From: Kitasatospora sp. MAP5-34
Lineage (GTDB): Bacteria > Actinomycetota > Actinomycetes > Streptomycetales > Streptomycetaceae
DNA length: 64,000 bases
Direction of reading: 5' to 3'
Assembly (NCBI RefSeq): GCF_029894335.1
Contig: NZ_JARXZC010000034.1
Location: 23,482 to 87,481, forward strand
Part shown: positions 41,645 through 50,253 of the stretch, piece by piece
Layout: each line of letters opens with the position of its first letter
How positions within the stretch are numbered: the first letter of the stretch is position 1
Translations under genes and position numbers: made by a program
Notes under the pieces: generated by a model
Seen by the model: the letters and a program-made list of their open reading frames with translations, nothing else
What the model was told of the DNA's origin: nothing
The model's database searches: none

Positions 41645-42619
41645 CTGGACCACGTACTTGCCGGTGGCGCGGCCCTCGGCCATCAGGTCGTGGGCGGCGG
41701 GTACGTCGGCGAGGGACGCCAACTCGCTGAGGGGGAAGGCGAGTCGGCCATCCGCGAGGAAGCCGAGGACGCGGCTGGTCGCGTTGGCGACCTTGGCCGG
41801 TGCAGCGGCGACCAGGCCGCGGTGGCTGAAGCCGGTGATGGTGAGGTTGCCGCTGAGCAGGCGCCCGGCGGGCGGCAGGGCGTCCACCGTGCCGCCGCCG
41901 GCGTTGCCGAACAGGACGATCCGTCCGCCGGGCGCGGCCACCTCGAGGTCGAGCGCGAGGGCTGTGGTGCCGAGCGGGTCGAGTACGAGATCGACCCCCC
42001 GGCCGCCGGTCGCGGCGCGGACGGCTTCGGCGAGGCCGTCGCCCCGGGCGATCGCGAGGTCGTAGCCGCCCTTCTCGGCGGCGGCGGCCTTCTCGGGGCG
42101 CCCGACGGTGCCGATCAGCCGTCCGCCGCCCAGCAGCGGTACGAGCTGCGCGATCGCGCTGCCGATCCCGCCGCCGGCCGAGTGCACCAGGACGGTGTCA
42201 CCGGGGGTGAACCGGCCGGCCTCGGTGAGCAGCAGGAGTGAAGTCGCCAGCCCCAGCGGTACGGCGGCGGCCTCCCGCAGTGCCACCCCGTCGGGGACCG
42301 GTACGACCAACTCGGCGCGGGCGAGTGCGACTTCGGCGAGGCCCCGGCCGGTCGGCACGGCCGCGACCCGGTCCCCGACGGACAGGCCGCCGACCTCCGC
42401 CCCGAGTTCGCGGACGGTGCCCGCGATCTCCAGGCCGGGCCGGTGCGGCCACTCGAAGGCGTACCCGGTGTCGCCGCGCCGGGCCATTACATCGACGAAG
42501 TTCAGCCCCGCGTAAGCGACGTCGATCGACACCTCGCCCGGCCCCGGGCGAGGCGCGTCGACCTCTCGCACCTCCGAGTTCTCCGATCCTCCAGGCGCGG
42601 TCATCACCAAGGCACGCAT
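41633..42619 (-). CDS. Quinone oxidoreductase-like medium-chain dehydrogenase
   Basis: 328 aa. GroES-like N-terminus (RPGPGEVSIDVAYAGLNFVDVMARRGD) and a Rossmann domain (VLVHSAGGGIGSAIAQLVPLLGG). It lacks zinc ligands, so a quinone reductase type is likely. It is divergent from an ArsR regulator 90 bp away with dyads between them, so it is probably the regulator's target. It resembles the oxidoreductase at 29655 but is a different subfamily. Confidence 0.87.
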   Translation of the reverse strand: MRALVMTAPGGSENSEVREVDAPRPGPGEVSIDVAYAGLNFVDVMARRGDTGYAFEWPHRPGLEIAGTVRELGAEVGGLSVGDRVAAVPTGRGLAEVALARAELVVPVPDGVALREAAAVPLGLATSLLLLTEAGRFTPGDTVLVHSAGGGIGSAIAQLVPLLGGGRLIGTVGRPEKAAAAEKGGYDLAIARGDGLAEAVRAATGGRGVDLVLDPLGTTALALDLEVAAPGGRIVLFGNAGGGTVDALPPAGRLLSGNLTITGFSHRGLVAAAPAKVANATSRVLGFLADGRLAFPLSELASLADVPAAHDLMAEGRATGKYVVQVGG

Positions 42620-42644
42620 CTCCGGCTCCCCTCCAGCGGTTACG

Positions 42645-42698
42645 ATGTTCTACGAACGACGAAATTAGTACCACGCATATTCGATGATTGTCGAACAT
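42645..42698. promoter_or_regulatory. Dyad cluster between oxidoreductase and ArsR genes
   Basis: Three overlapping symmetries in an AT-richer region: GTTC-TAC-GAAC at 42647-42657; TTCGA-TGATTG-TCGAA at 42680-42695; and ATGTTC (42645) facing GAACAT (42693). These are likely ArsR operator half-sites controlling both divergent genes. Confidence 0.55.
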
Positions 42699-42709
42699 GG
42701 AGGCTGTCC

Positions 42710-43054
42710 GTGCCCCGATCGCGCCAGCGCCGCGCTCCGCTGACCCATCCGGAGGCGGCCGACATCGAGCTGCTCGATGTCCTGCACGCACTCTCCGATC
42801 CCAGCCGGATGACGATCGTCCGGATTCTCCGGGCCGAGCCGGAGCGCGCCTGCGGCACCTTCCCGGTCGACGTGGCGGCGTCCACGCTCAGCCACCACTT
42901 CAAGGTCCTCCGCGAAGCCGGCCTCATCCACCAGCGCGAGGAGGCCAACCGCAGGCTCACCGCCCTGCGCGCCGACGAGCTGCAGGTCCGGTTCCCGGGC
43001 CTGTTGGACGCGATCCTGGCCGCCGCCGAGCCCACCGAGCCCGCCGAGTCCTGA
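42710..43054 (+). CDS. ArsR family transcriptional regulator
   Basis: 114 aa. Winged helix-turn-helix (IELLDVLHALSDPSRMTIVR; VDVAASTLSHHFKVLREAGLIHQREEANRRLTALR). There is no CxC metal motif, so it is a non-metal ArsR, perhaps responding to redox or a ligand; one Cys (ERACGTF) is present. GTG 42710 follows GGAGG by 6 bases. Divergent from the quinone oxidoreductase. A strong terminator follows. Confidence 0.9.
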   Translation: MPRSRQRRAPLTHPEAADIELLDVLHALSDPSRMTIVRILRAEPERACGTFPVDVAASTLSHHFKVLREAGLIHQREEANRRLTALRADELQVRFPGLLDAILAAAEPTEPAES

Positions 43055-43068
43055 CGGGCACGCGAAGG

Positions 43069-43108
43069 GCCTTCCGCCCCACCGGGTGACTCCGGTGAGG
43101 CGGAAGGC
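43069..43108. terminator. Bidirectional terminator after ArsR
   Basis: Outer 10-bp stem GCCTTCCGCC / GGCGGAAGGC and inner CACCGG / CCGGTG, separated by a short bulge, followed by TTCTGCGTT. It lies between convergent genes. Confidence 0.82.
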
Positions 43109-43130
43109 TTCTGCGTTCACTGACGGAGTG

Positions 43131-45413
43131 TCAGCTCTTCGGGGTGGTCAGGTCGTAGACCGTGGTGCCGCCGACCGTCCGGGCGGTGAAGTGCGCCGCC
43201 ACCCAGGTCGAGATCTGCTGGGAGTCGGAGGACGAACCGGAGCCGGACGAGCCTCGGCCCGTACCGCCGCCCATGCCGCCGCCACCGAGGAAGTAGTGCA
43301 CCTTGCCGTCCTTCACATACTGCTGGAAGGCGCTCAGGCTCAGCGACGGGTCGGTGCCGTTGAAGCCGCCCAGGGCCATCACCGGCTTGCCGGTGGCGAG
43401 TTGGTAGCTGGCCTGGTTCTGCGAGCCGATCGCCGCCGCCACCCAGGTGTAGGAGCCGGCGTTCTGCTTCAGCAGGTCCGCGAGCTGGCTGCTCACCTTC
43501 GCGCCGTCGATCAGGCCGCCCATGCCGCCGCCGCCCGCTCCGCCGAAGCGCCCGCTCTCCCGGGCGCCGCCGGCACCCCCGAAGCCGGGGAAGTTACCGC
43601 CGCCCGGAACCCCGCCCGGGACCCCGCCCGCGAGGCCACCCTGGAACCCGCCCGGCCGGCCCTGCCGCTGCCCGCCCGGGAACCCGCCGCCGGCGAAGCC
43701 CCCACGCTGACCGGCCCGGCCGCCCTTCCCGCCGAAGCCGCCCTTGCCACCGAAACCGCCGGGCCCGCCGAAGCCGTTGGCGCCGCTCACCCGGGGCCCG
43801 GCCGTCGGGATCGAGCCGGTGTGCCCGGTCGAGACCGTGTCCAGCGCGTACGCCGTCGGCCCGCCGAACGAGGCGGCCAGTGCCACCAGCCCGACCACCG
43901 CCGCCAGCCGCCCGGCCAGCCGTCCCGTCAGCAGCAGCGCGCCCGCCGCCGCCAGCCCGCCGAGCAGCACCGCCCAGCGCAGCCATGGCGCGAACGACGC
44001 GCTGCGCCCGAGCAGTACGTACCCCCAGACGGCGGTGACGGCGACCACGGCGGCGAGCATCGCCGCGTACGGCAGCTGCTTGCGCGCCCGCCACAGGCCG
44101 TCCGCGCCCATGCCGACCAGCGCGGCGACGGCCGGGGCGAGTTCGACCGTGTAGTACTGGTGGAAGATCCCGGACATGAAGCTGAAGACCAGCCCGGTGG
44201 AGAGCAGCCAGCCGCCCCACACCAGGAACGCGGTCCGGGCGCTGTCGGTGCGCGGGTGCCTGCGGGTCGCCCAGAGGCCGAGCACCAGCAGGATCAGCGC
44301 GGCCGGGAGCAGCCAGGCGATCTGACCGCCGATGTCGGTGCCGAAGAGCCGGGTCGGCCCGGTGCTGCCCCACCCGCCGCCACCGCCCCCGCCGCCCCCG
44401 CCGCCGACGCTGCCGGTCTCGTTGCCCGTCAGCCGGCCGAAGCCGTTGTAGCCGAAGGTGACGGAGAGGAAGCTGTCGTCCTGCGAACCGCCGACGTACG
44501 GCCGCGCGGAGGCGGGCAGCAGCTGCACGATCGCGACCCACCAGCCACCGGCGACCACCATCGCCAGTCCGGCGTAAAGCAGTTGGCGGACCCGCCGCCA
44601 GACCCCGGTCGGCGCGACCACCAGGTAGATCACCGCGAAGGCCGGAAGGATCAGGAACGCCTGCAGCGTCTTGGTCAGGAAGCCGAAGCCGAACATCACG
44701 CCGACGAACAGCAGCCACCGGGTGCTCGCGGTCTCCGTCGCCCGGACCAGCCCGTACGCGGCCAGCGTCATCAGCAGCGTCAGCAGGGCGTCCGGGTTGT
44801 TGAACCGGAACATCAGCGCCGCCACCGGGGTGAGCGCGAGGGCCGCGCCCGCCACCAGGCCGGCCAGCGGCGAGAAGCGGCGGCGGACCGTCGCGTACAC
44901 CGTGCCGACCGTGGCCACCGCCATCAGCGCCTGCGGCGCGAGCACGCTCCAGGAGCTCAACCCGAAGACCCGGGCGGCGAGTTCCATCGGCCACAAGGAC
45001 ATCGGCGGCTTGTCGACGGTGATGAAGTTGGCGGCGTCGGACGACCCGAAGAAGAACGCCTTCCAGCTCTGGCTGCCGGCCTGGACGGCGGCGGAGTAGA
45101 AGGAGTTGGCCCAGCCGGAGGCGGAGAGGTTCCAGAGGTAGAGCAGCGCGGTCGCGGCCAGCAGGCCGAGCAGCGCGGGGCGGACCCAGCTCGGGTCGTC
45201 CGGGCGGCCGCGCCAGGCGCGGGCGGGGAGGGTGCCGAGCCGGCCGCCCCAGGAGCCGGGGCCCTTGGGGCCCGGCTCGGGGAGGTCGGCGGGCGGGAAG
45301 AGCGGGCCGACCGCCGCGCTCCCCGCTGGAGTCCCCGCCGGGGTCGGCGGCGGGAAGTTCGCAGCCTCGGGCCACGGTTCACTGGTCGGCGGGAGAGAAC
45401 TGGTCGTGGTCAT
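43131..45413 (-). CDS. Large GT39/ArnT-like glycosyltransferase with glycine-rich insert
   Basis: 760 aa. The first loop has the family acidic motif in SSDAANFITVDKPPMSLWPMELA. About a dozen hydrophobic segments span residues 78-520, interrupted by a run of eleven Gly (GSVGGGGGGGGGGGWGSTG, about 338). Residues about 540-650 are a Gly/Phe/Arg-rich repeat region (GFGGPGGFGGKGGFGGKGGR). The last 110 residues form a folded domain (VSSQLADLLKQNAGSYTWVAAAIGS) common in actinobacterial members. It probably transfers a sugar from a polyprenyl carrier to an extracellular acceptor. Start ATG 45413. Confidence 0.83.
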   Translation of the reverse strand: MTTTSSLPPTSEPWPEAANFPPPTPAGTPAGSAAVGPLFPPADLPEPGPKGPGSWGGRLGTLPARAWRGRPDDPSWVRPALLGLLAATALLYLWNLSASGWANSFYSAAVQAGSQSWKAFFFGSSDAANFITVDKPPMSLWPMELAARVFGLSSWSVLAPQALMAVATVGTVYATVRRRFSPLAGLVAGAALALTPVAALMFRFNNPDALLTLLMTLAAYGLVRATETASTRWLLFVGVMFGFGFLTKTLQAFLILPAFAVIYLVVAPTGVWRRVRQLLYAGLAMVVAGGWWVAIVQLLPASARPYVGGSQDDSFLSVTFGYNGFGRLTGNETGSVGGGGGGGGGGGWGSTGPTRLFGTDIGGQIAWLLPAALILLVLGLWATRRHPRTDSARTAFLVWGGWLLSTGLVFSFMSGIFHQYYTVELAPAVAALVGMGADGLWRARKQLPYAAMLAAVVAVTAVWGYVLLGRSASFAPWLRWAVLLGGLAAAGALLLTGRLAGRLAAVVGLVALAASFGGPTAYALDTVSTGHTGSIPTAGPRVSGANGFGGPGGFGGKGGFGGKGGRAGQRGGFAGGGFPGGQRQGRPGGFQGGLAGGVPGGVPGGGNFPGFGGAGGARESGRFGGAGGGGMGGLIDGAKVSSQLADLLKQNAGSYTWVAAAIGSQNQASYQLATGKPVMALGGFNGTDPSLSLSAFQQYVKDGKVHYFLGGGGMGGGTGRGSSGSGSSSDSQQISTWVAAHFTARTVGGTTVYDLTTPKS

Positions 45414-45525
45414 GGGGGATACGCTCGGTCGCGCCGCTGAGATTTCCGTGAGACCCAGCTATGAGCGCGGTGTAATCTCCCGCAAGCACTCCCGAAGCCA
45501 CTCCCGCAACCGCTGTCGCCGCAGG

Positions 45526-46659
45526 TCAGGCGGTGTGCACCTGCTGCGGCGGGGTGAGCCGCTGCCCGAGCCACGCCAGGGCCGGGGGGATCTCCCTGGT
45601 CCAGGTGTGGAAGTTGTGGCCGCCGCTGTCCAGCGTGATGGTCGACAGCTTGGTCGGGGCCTTGAACGCGGCGACCATCTTCTGCGTCGCCGGGTAGTCG
45701 TCCTCGTTGGGGCTGGACGCCAGCAGCAGCGAGACCGGAGCCGCCGGGGTGTTCTGCAGCCGCCAGAGCAGGTCGTTCTGCTGCTTGAGCTGGGCGCTGC
45801 CGGAGAAGAGGTCACCGGTGGTCGGGTCGATCGGCGCGGTGTAGTAGCCGGAGAGCGAGACCGCCGCGCTGTACGCGCCGGGCTTGCGCAGCGCGAACTT
45901 CAGCGCGCAGTACCCGCCGGTCGAGTTCCCGATCACCGCCCGCGCCTGCGGGGTGTCGTTGATCCGGTACTCGCCGGACATCGCCTTCGGCAGGTCCTGG
46001 GTGAAGAAGGTCTCCACCTGGGGGCCGTTCGGGACGTCCATGCACTCGGTGTCGCGGTTCCCGTCGCCCTCGACGGTCGACCGCATCATCACCAGCACGG
46101 TCGGCGGCAGCTGCCCGGCGTTGATCGCCTTGAGCGTGGAGGCCGGGTACGCCATCAGCGAGATCAGCTTCTCGGCCGAACCCGGGTAGCCCGCCAGCAC
46201 CAGGGCCATCGGGAACTGCTGCTGGGCGAAGCCTGGTTGGAAGTACTGCGGCGGCAGGTACACGTACGCGGTGCTGCTCAGCCCGGAGCTGGCGCCCTTG
46301 ATCGAGACGGCCTGGATCACCCCGGAGCGGTCCTTCGCCGACCCCTTGTCGGAGTACATCTTCTGCTCGCCGGTCACCGAGATCGCCTGGCCGGGCTGGT
46401 GGTCGACCACCACCCCGGGCTTGCCGTCGAGGCCCAGCAGGTCGCTCCAGGTGGTGTAGAACCCGAAGTACGAGTTCGCCACCAGCCCCATCGCCACCAG
46501 CACGGCGACCTGGGTGACGAGGAACGCGCCGATCCGCCCCACCCAGGCCTTCCAGCCCCGGCCGGCGAGCTTGGGCCAGAGCCACATGGTGGCGGCGAAG
46601 ACGGCCACCGCCAGCACGGCGGCGATGATCTGGAGCGGGAGTCCGGTCAGGCTGGGCAT
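45526..46659 (-). CDS. Membrane-anchored esterase, alpha/beta hydrolase fold
   Basis: 377 aa. Two N-terminal membrane segments (LQIIAAVLAVAVFAATMWLWP; IGAFLVTQVAVLVAMGLVANS), then an esterase-D/mycolyltransferase-like domain with nucleophile GNSTGGYC and a C-terminal catalytic His in SGGHNFHTW. It faces the cell exterior and probably hydrolyses or transfers acyl esters. Substrate unknown. Close to a cell-surface glycosyltransferase in the same direction (start to stop gap 112 bp), which may be related. Confidence 0.83.
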   Translation of the reverse strand: MPSLTGLPLQIIAAVLAVAVFAATMWLWPKLAGRGWKAWVGRIGAFLVTQVAVLVAMGLVANSYFGFYTTWSDLLGLDGKPGVVVDHQPGQAISVTGEQKMYSDKGSAKDRSGVIQAVSIKGASSGLSSTAYVYLPPQYFQPGFAQQQFPMALVLAGYPGSAEKLISLMAYPASTLKAINAGQLPPTVLVMMRSTVEGDGNRDTECMDVPNGPQVETFFTQDLPKAMSGEYRINDTPQARAVIGNSTGGYCALKFALRKPGAYSAAVSLSGYYTAPIDPTTGDLFSGSAQLKQQNDLLWRLQNTPAAPVSLLLASSPNEDDYPATQKMVAAFKAPTKLSTITLDSGGHNFHTWTREIPPALAWLGQRLTPPQQVHTA

Positions 46660-46725
46660 TGGCTGATCGTAGATGACCGTTCTGAGAGCCTTCGCGAGGC
46701 CCCTGCCGTGGAGCCCGAGCGCAGG

Positions 46726-48756
46726 TCAGGAGGCTGCTCGAGGGGTCCGCCGCTCCCAGTCGCGGTCGAAGACGACCGAGCCGCCCTCCAGCGCGGTGAG
46801 GTGGTTGTGGGTGGTGAAGTGGGTGGCGTCGCAGCTGATCTCGGAGCGGGTGCGGACGGTGACGTCCCAGCCGATGTCGGGGCGTTCGAAGCGGATGGTC
46901 CAGTCGGAGCGGGTGCGGGCGCTGAGCGGGTCGTCGGAGTGGATCTGGTACGACTGCACGGCCTGCTCGTCGACGACCAGGCCGTCCGGGTAGGTACGGG
47001 AGCCGCCGTAGCCGGGGTCGACCTCCAGCCGCCATTCGCCGGTGGCGACGTCGTGGAGGACCAGGCGCTCGGGGCGGGCGGCGAGCGGCTCGGTGACGTG
47101 GACATCCAGGCCGGCGGCCTGCTCGGGGGGCTCGAAGGTGATCGGCGGGCTGCCGGCGTCGGCGGCCAGGTGGCGGACGGGCAGGGTGAGGACGCTGTGG
47201 CCCGGGTCCAGCTCGAAGCCGCCGGTGCCGGGCTGCGGCCAGACCCACGGCCAGTACGCGGAGGAGAGCGCGAGCCGGAGCCGGTGGCCGGCGGGGAAGG
47301 CGTGGGCGATACCGGTCAGTTCGAGGTCGACGTCCTCGACGGCGCCGGGCGACCACTCCACGATCCGGTCCCGCCCCTGCCGGGCGGAGAGGTTGAGTAC
47401 CCCTCGGGTGACCAGAGTTGACGATCCGTCAGGTGTTACGTCGCAGATCCGCGCGACCACCTGCCCGCGCCGCTCGTCGCACCGCACCCGCAGCCGCAGG
47501 CCCGTCCGCCCGAGGATCTCGACCCGCTCGGGCAGTGGGGTGGAGTCGAAGCAGACCGACCGCCCGTCCTCCGCCCGCTGGTCCGCCGGCAGGTCGGAGG
47601 CGTTGCCGAACGGGACGAACCGCCCGGCGTCCACCCCGGTGTGCTGCGGTGACCGGACCCGTACGAAGCGGTCGTCGGAGGGCGTCCCGGCCGTGCGCAG
47701 CGCGTCGTCCAGTCCGTAGTGGATGCCCCGGACGTCGGGTGAGGGCCAGGCGTCGTCGCCGACCCAGCGCCCGGGGCGGTTGGCGTAGGCCGTCGCGGGC
47801 GGGACGGACTCGTTCATCCAGGTCCGCAGTGCGGGGTCGGCCGGTACGCCGGTGTCGAGGTCCTTGAGCCAGTGGTCCCACCAGCGCAGCGTCTCCTGCA
47901 GGAAGCCGATCGCCGGGCCGGGCGGCAGCCCCTGGTCCGGGTACTGCTGCGGCCACGGGCCGATCAGGCCCCGGACGGGCGCGTCCAGGTGCTCGACCAG
48001 CCGCAGCACGGTGTCCCGGTACGGATCGGCCCAGCCGCCGACCGCCAGGACGGCGGCTCTGATCGCACCGTAGTCCTCGCAGACGCTGCCGCGCCGCCAG
48101 TAGTCGTCCCTGGTCTGGTGGGCGAGCCAGGGGTGGACGAGCGGCTCGACGGCCCCGAGCCGCTCCAGCCACATCGGCCGCCAGTCGTCCCCGACGAACT
48201 TCGGGTCCGGCGGCCGGGCGGTGAAGGCCAGCGAGGTGGCCGACCAGGCGTGCGTTCCGACGGCCAGCAGTGAGCCGCCCAGGTAGTGGGCGTCGTTGTC
48301 GTACCGGTCGTCGGTCGAGCAGACCGTGACCACGGCCTTCAGCGCGTCCGGCGCGAGCGCCGCGATCTGCAGGCTGTTGCAGCCACCCCAGGAGACGCCG
48401 AACATCCCGACCCGGCCGCTGCACCAGGGCTGCTCGGCGAGCCACTCGACGACCGCGACACCGTCGGCGAGTTCCTGTTCGGAGTACTCGTCCCCGGGCA
48501 GCCCGCCCGAGTTCCCGTGCCCCCGGAGGTCCACCCGGACGGAGGCGTACCCGTGCCCGGCGTACCAGGGGTGGCGCTGGGCGTCGCCCGCCGCCGTCCA
48601 GTCGGTGAGCCGGTGCGGGAGGTACTCGAGCAGCGCGGGCACCGCTTCCTCGGTGAGGGGGCGCCAGATCCGGGCGTACAGCTCCGTGCCGTCCGGCAGC
48701 GGGATGCGCAGATCCTCGCGGGTGGTCCGGTGGGGATACGAGGCTGGGTGCTGCAT
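46726..48756 (-). CDS. CocE/NonD family hydrolase
   Basis: About 676 aa. N-terminal alpha/beta hydrolase with nucleophile elbow FGVSWGGCNS (about residue 130), Asp in GWADPYRD and His in the GPWPQ region, then a C-terminal beta-sandwich X-Pro dipeptidyl-peptidase-type domain. It should cleave an ester or acyl-peptide bond. No signal peptide. ATG 48756 is chosen because GGGAG lies 5 bases upstream; ATG 48789 is in frame. It is divergent from the nickel permease gene. Confidence 0.85.
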   Translation of the reverse strand: MQHPASYPHRTTREDLRIPLPDGTELYARIWRPLTEEAVPALLEYLPHRLTDWTAAGDAQRHPWYAGHGYASVRVDLRGHGNSGGLPGDEYSEQELADGVAVVEWLAEQPWCSGRVGMFGVSWGGCNSLQIAALAPDALKAVVTVCSTDDRYDNDAHYLGGSLLAVGTHAWSATSLAFTARPPDPKFVGDDWRPMWLERLGAVEPLVHPWLAHQTRDDYWRRGSVCEDYGAIRAAVLAVGGWADPYRDTVLRLVEHLDAPVRGLIGPWPQQYPDQGLPPGPAIGFLQETLRWWDHWLKDLDTGVPADPALRTWMNESVPPATAYANRPGRWVGDDAWPSPDVRGIHYGLDDALRTAGTPSDDRFVRVRSPQHTGVDAGRFVPFGNASDLPADQRAEDGRSVCFDSTPLPERVEILGRTGLRLRVRCDERRGQVVARICDVTPDGSSTLVTRGVLNLSARQGRDRIVEWSPGAVEDVDLELTGIAHAFPAGHRLRLALSSAYWPWVWPQPGTGGFELDPGHSVLTLPVRHLAADAGSPPITFEPPEQAAGLDVHVTEPLAARPERLVLHDVATGEWRLEVDPGYGGSRTYPDGLVVDEQAVQSYQIHSDDPLSARTRSDWTIRFERPDIGWDVTVRTRSEISCDATHFTTHNHLTALEGGSVVFDRDWERRTPRAAS

Positions 48757-48884
48757 GGACGCTCCCGGACTGGTCAGCGGACGGGTCATAACGGACTTTA
48801 CGTCCCATTTCCTGACTCTTCGTGACCTACGGGTCTATCGGGGTGGGATTCGGGGGCGCTTCGACTCATCGCGGGGGCTCGCAG

Positions 48885-48901
48885 TTGCACATAAGTTGCA
48901 A
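48885..48901. promoter_or_regulatory. Nur-type nickel-responsive operator
   Basis: TTGCAC-ATAAG-TTGCAA fits the Streptomyces Nur box (tTGCaa-N5-ttGCAA) with one deviation. It lies 64 bases upstream of the nickel permease start, where a repressor would block the promoter under high nickel. Confidence 0.75.
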
Positions 48902-48964
48902 CTGCTACCAAGTCCGGGGAAAGATGGCCCAGCTCAGCCGCCAGATTCTCCGAAAGGACCCCGC

Positions 48965-50089
48965 ATGCCAGCGCCAAGCCGCCTGCGAGACCGGCTCACC
49001 CGGGACGAGTGGATCCGCCTCGCCGGGATGGGCGGTTTCATCCTCGCGCTGCACGTCATCGGCTGGTTCACGCTGCTCGCGATCATCGCGCCCAAGCACT
49101 ACGACATGGGCGGTCAGGTCTTCGGCGCGGGCATGGGCCTGACGGCCTACACGCTCGGCATGCGGCACGCCTTCGACGCCGACCACATCGCCGCGATCGA
49201 CAACACCACCCGCAAGCTGATGGGCCAGGGCAAGCGGCCGCTCTCGGTCGGCTTCTGGTTCTCGCTCGGCCACTCGTCCATCGTCTTCGGGCTCTGCGCG
49301 CTGCTCGCCTTCGGCATCCAGTCCCTCGCGGGCCAGGTACAGACCGACGGTTCCTCGCTGCACAAGACCACCAGCCTGATCGGCACCACCGTCTCCGGCA
49401 CCTTCCTGGTGCTGATCGGCCTGATCAACCTGGGCGCCTTCAACGGCATCCTCAAGGTCTTCCGCCGGATGCGACTCGGCGAGTTCGACGAGGCCGAGCT
49501 GGAGAAGCAGCTCGACAAGCGCGGCTTCATGAACCGCATCCTGGGCCGGGTCACCAAGGCCGTCACCAAGTCCTGGCACATGTACCCGGTCGGCCTGCTC
49601 TTCGGCCTGGGCTTCGACACCGCGACCGAGGTCTCGCTGCTGGTGCTGGCGGGCGGCGCGGCGGCCTTCTCACTGCCCTGGTACGCGCTGCTGGTGCTGC
49701 CCGTGCTCTTCGCGGCCGGGATGAGCCTGCTGGACACCATCGACGGTTCGTTCATGAACTTCGCCTACGAGTGGGCCTTCTCCAAGCCGGTCCGCAAGAT
49801 CTACTACAACCTCACCGTCACCGGGCTCTCGGTGCTGGTCGCGCTGGTGATCGGCCTGATCGAGCTGATCGGCCTGCTCGGCGACAAGCTGAACATCACC
49901 ACCGGCCCGATCGGCTGGATCTCCAAGCTCGACCTCAACCTGGTCGGCTACGCCATCGTCGGCCTCTTCGTCCTGACCTGGGCGGGCGCGCTCGCGTTCT
50001 GGAAGTTCGGCAAGGTCGAACAGAAGTGGTCAGCCGGCCTGACCACCGAACCGGTAGCGGCCCCGCCCGTAACCCAGGCAGCTGAGTAA
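48965..50089 (+). CDS. NiCoT-family nickel/cobalt permease
   Basis: About 374 aa with eight hydrophobic segments. The signature RHAFDADHIAAIDNTTR (His-x4-Asp-His) in helix 2 is the metal-selectivity motif; LGFDTATEVSLL and the FSLGHSSIVF stretch also match. It imports Ni2+, possibly Co2+. ATG 48965 follows AAAGGA. The Nur-like box upstream predicts repression by nickel. It could supply the urease encoded about 20 kb away. Confidence 0.93.
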   Translation: MPAPSRLRDRLTRDEWIRLAGMGGFILALHVIGWFTLLAIIAPKHYDMGGQVFGAGMGLTAYTLGMRHAFDADHIAAIDNTTRKLMGQGKRPLSVGFWFSLGHSSIVFGLCALLAFGIQSLAGQVQTDGSSLHKTTSLIGTTVSGTFLVLIGLINLGAFNGILKVFRRMRLGEFDEAELEKQLDKRGFMNRILGRVTKAVTKSWHMYPVGLLFGLGFDTATEVSLLVLAGGAAAFSLPWYALLVLPVLFAAGMSLLDTIDGSFMNFAYEWAFSKPVRKIYYNLTVTGLSVLVALVIGLIELIGLLGDKLNITTGPIGWISKLDLNLVGYAIVGLFVLTWAGALAFWKFGKVEQKWSAGLTTEPVAAPPVTQAAE

Positions 50090-50098
50090 CCACAATCA

Positions 50099-50246
50099 GG
50101 GGCGCGAGGAACTGCGCGAAACCGGAAGGCAACGACCCGCAACCCTCCCACCTTGGCTCAGTTGCACCATCTGAAGGGGTGCGGGGAACTGCGCGAAACC
50201 GGAAGGCTACGGCCCTCAGCCCGGTCCCGCGCAGCCCCCGCACCCC
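50099..50246. repeat. Tandem pair of the intergenic stem-loop family
   Basis: A half element at about 50099-50130 (GGGGCGCGAGGAACTGCGCG, then AAACCGGAAGGC) with no right arm, followed by a complete copy at 50176-50246 (left arm GGGGTGCGGGGAACTGCGCG; right arm GCGCAGCCCCCGCACCCC). Both share the internal CGGAAGGC. They lie between the convergent nickel permease and alpha-galactosidase genes. Confidence 0.8.
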
Positions 50247-50253
50247 GTAAACG

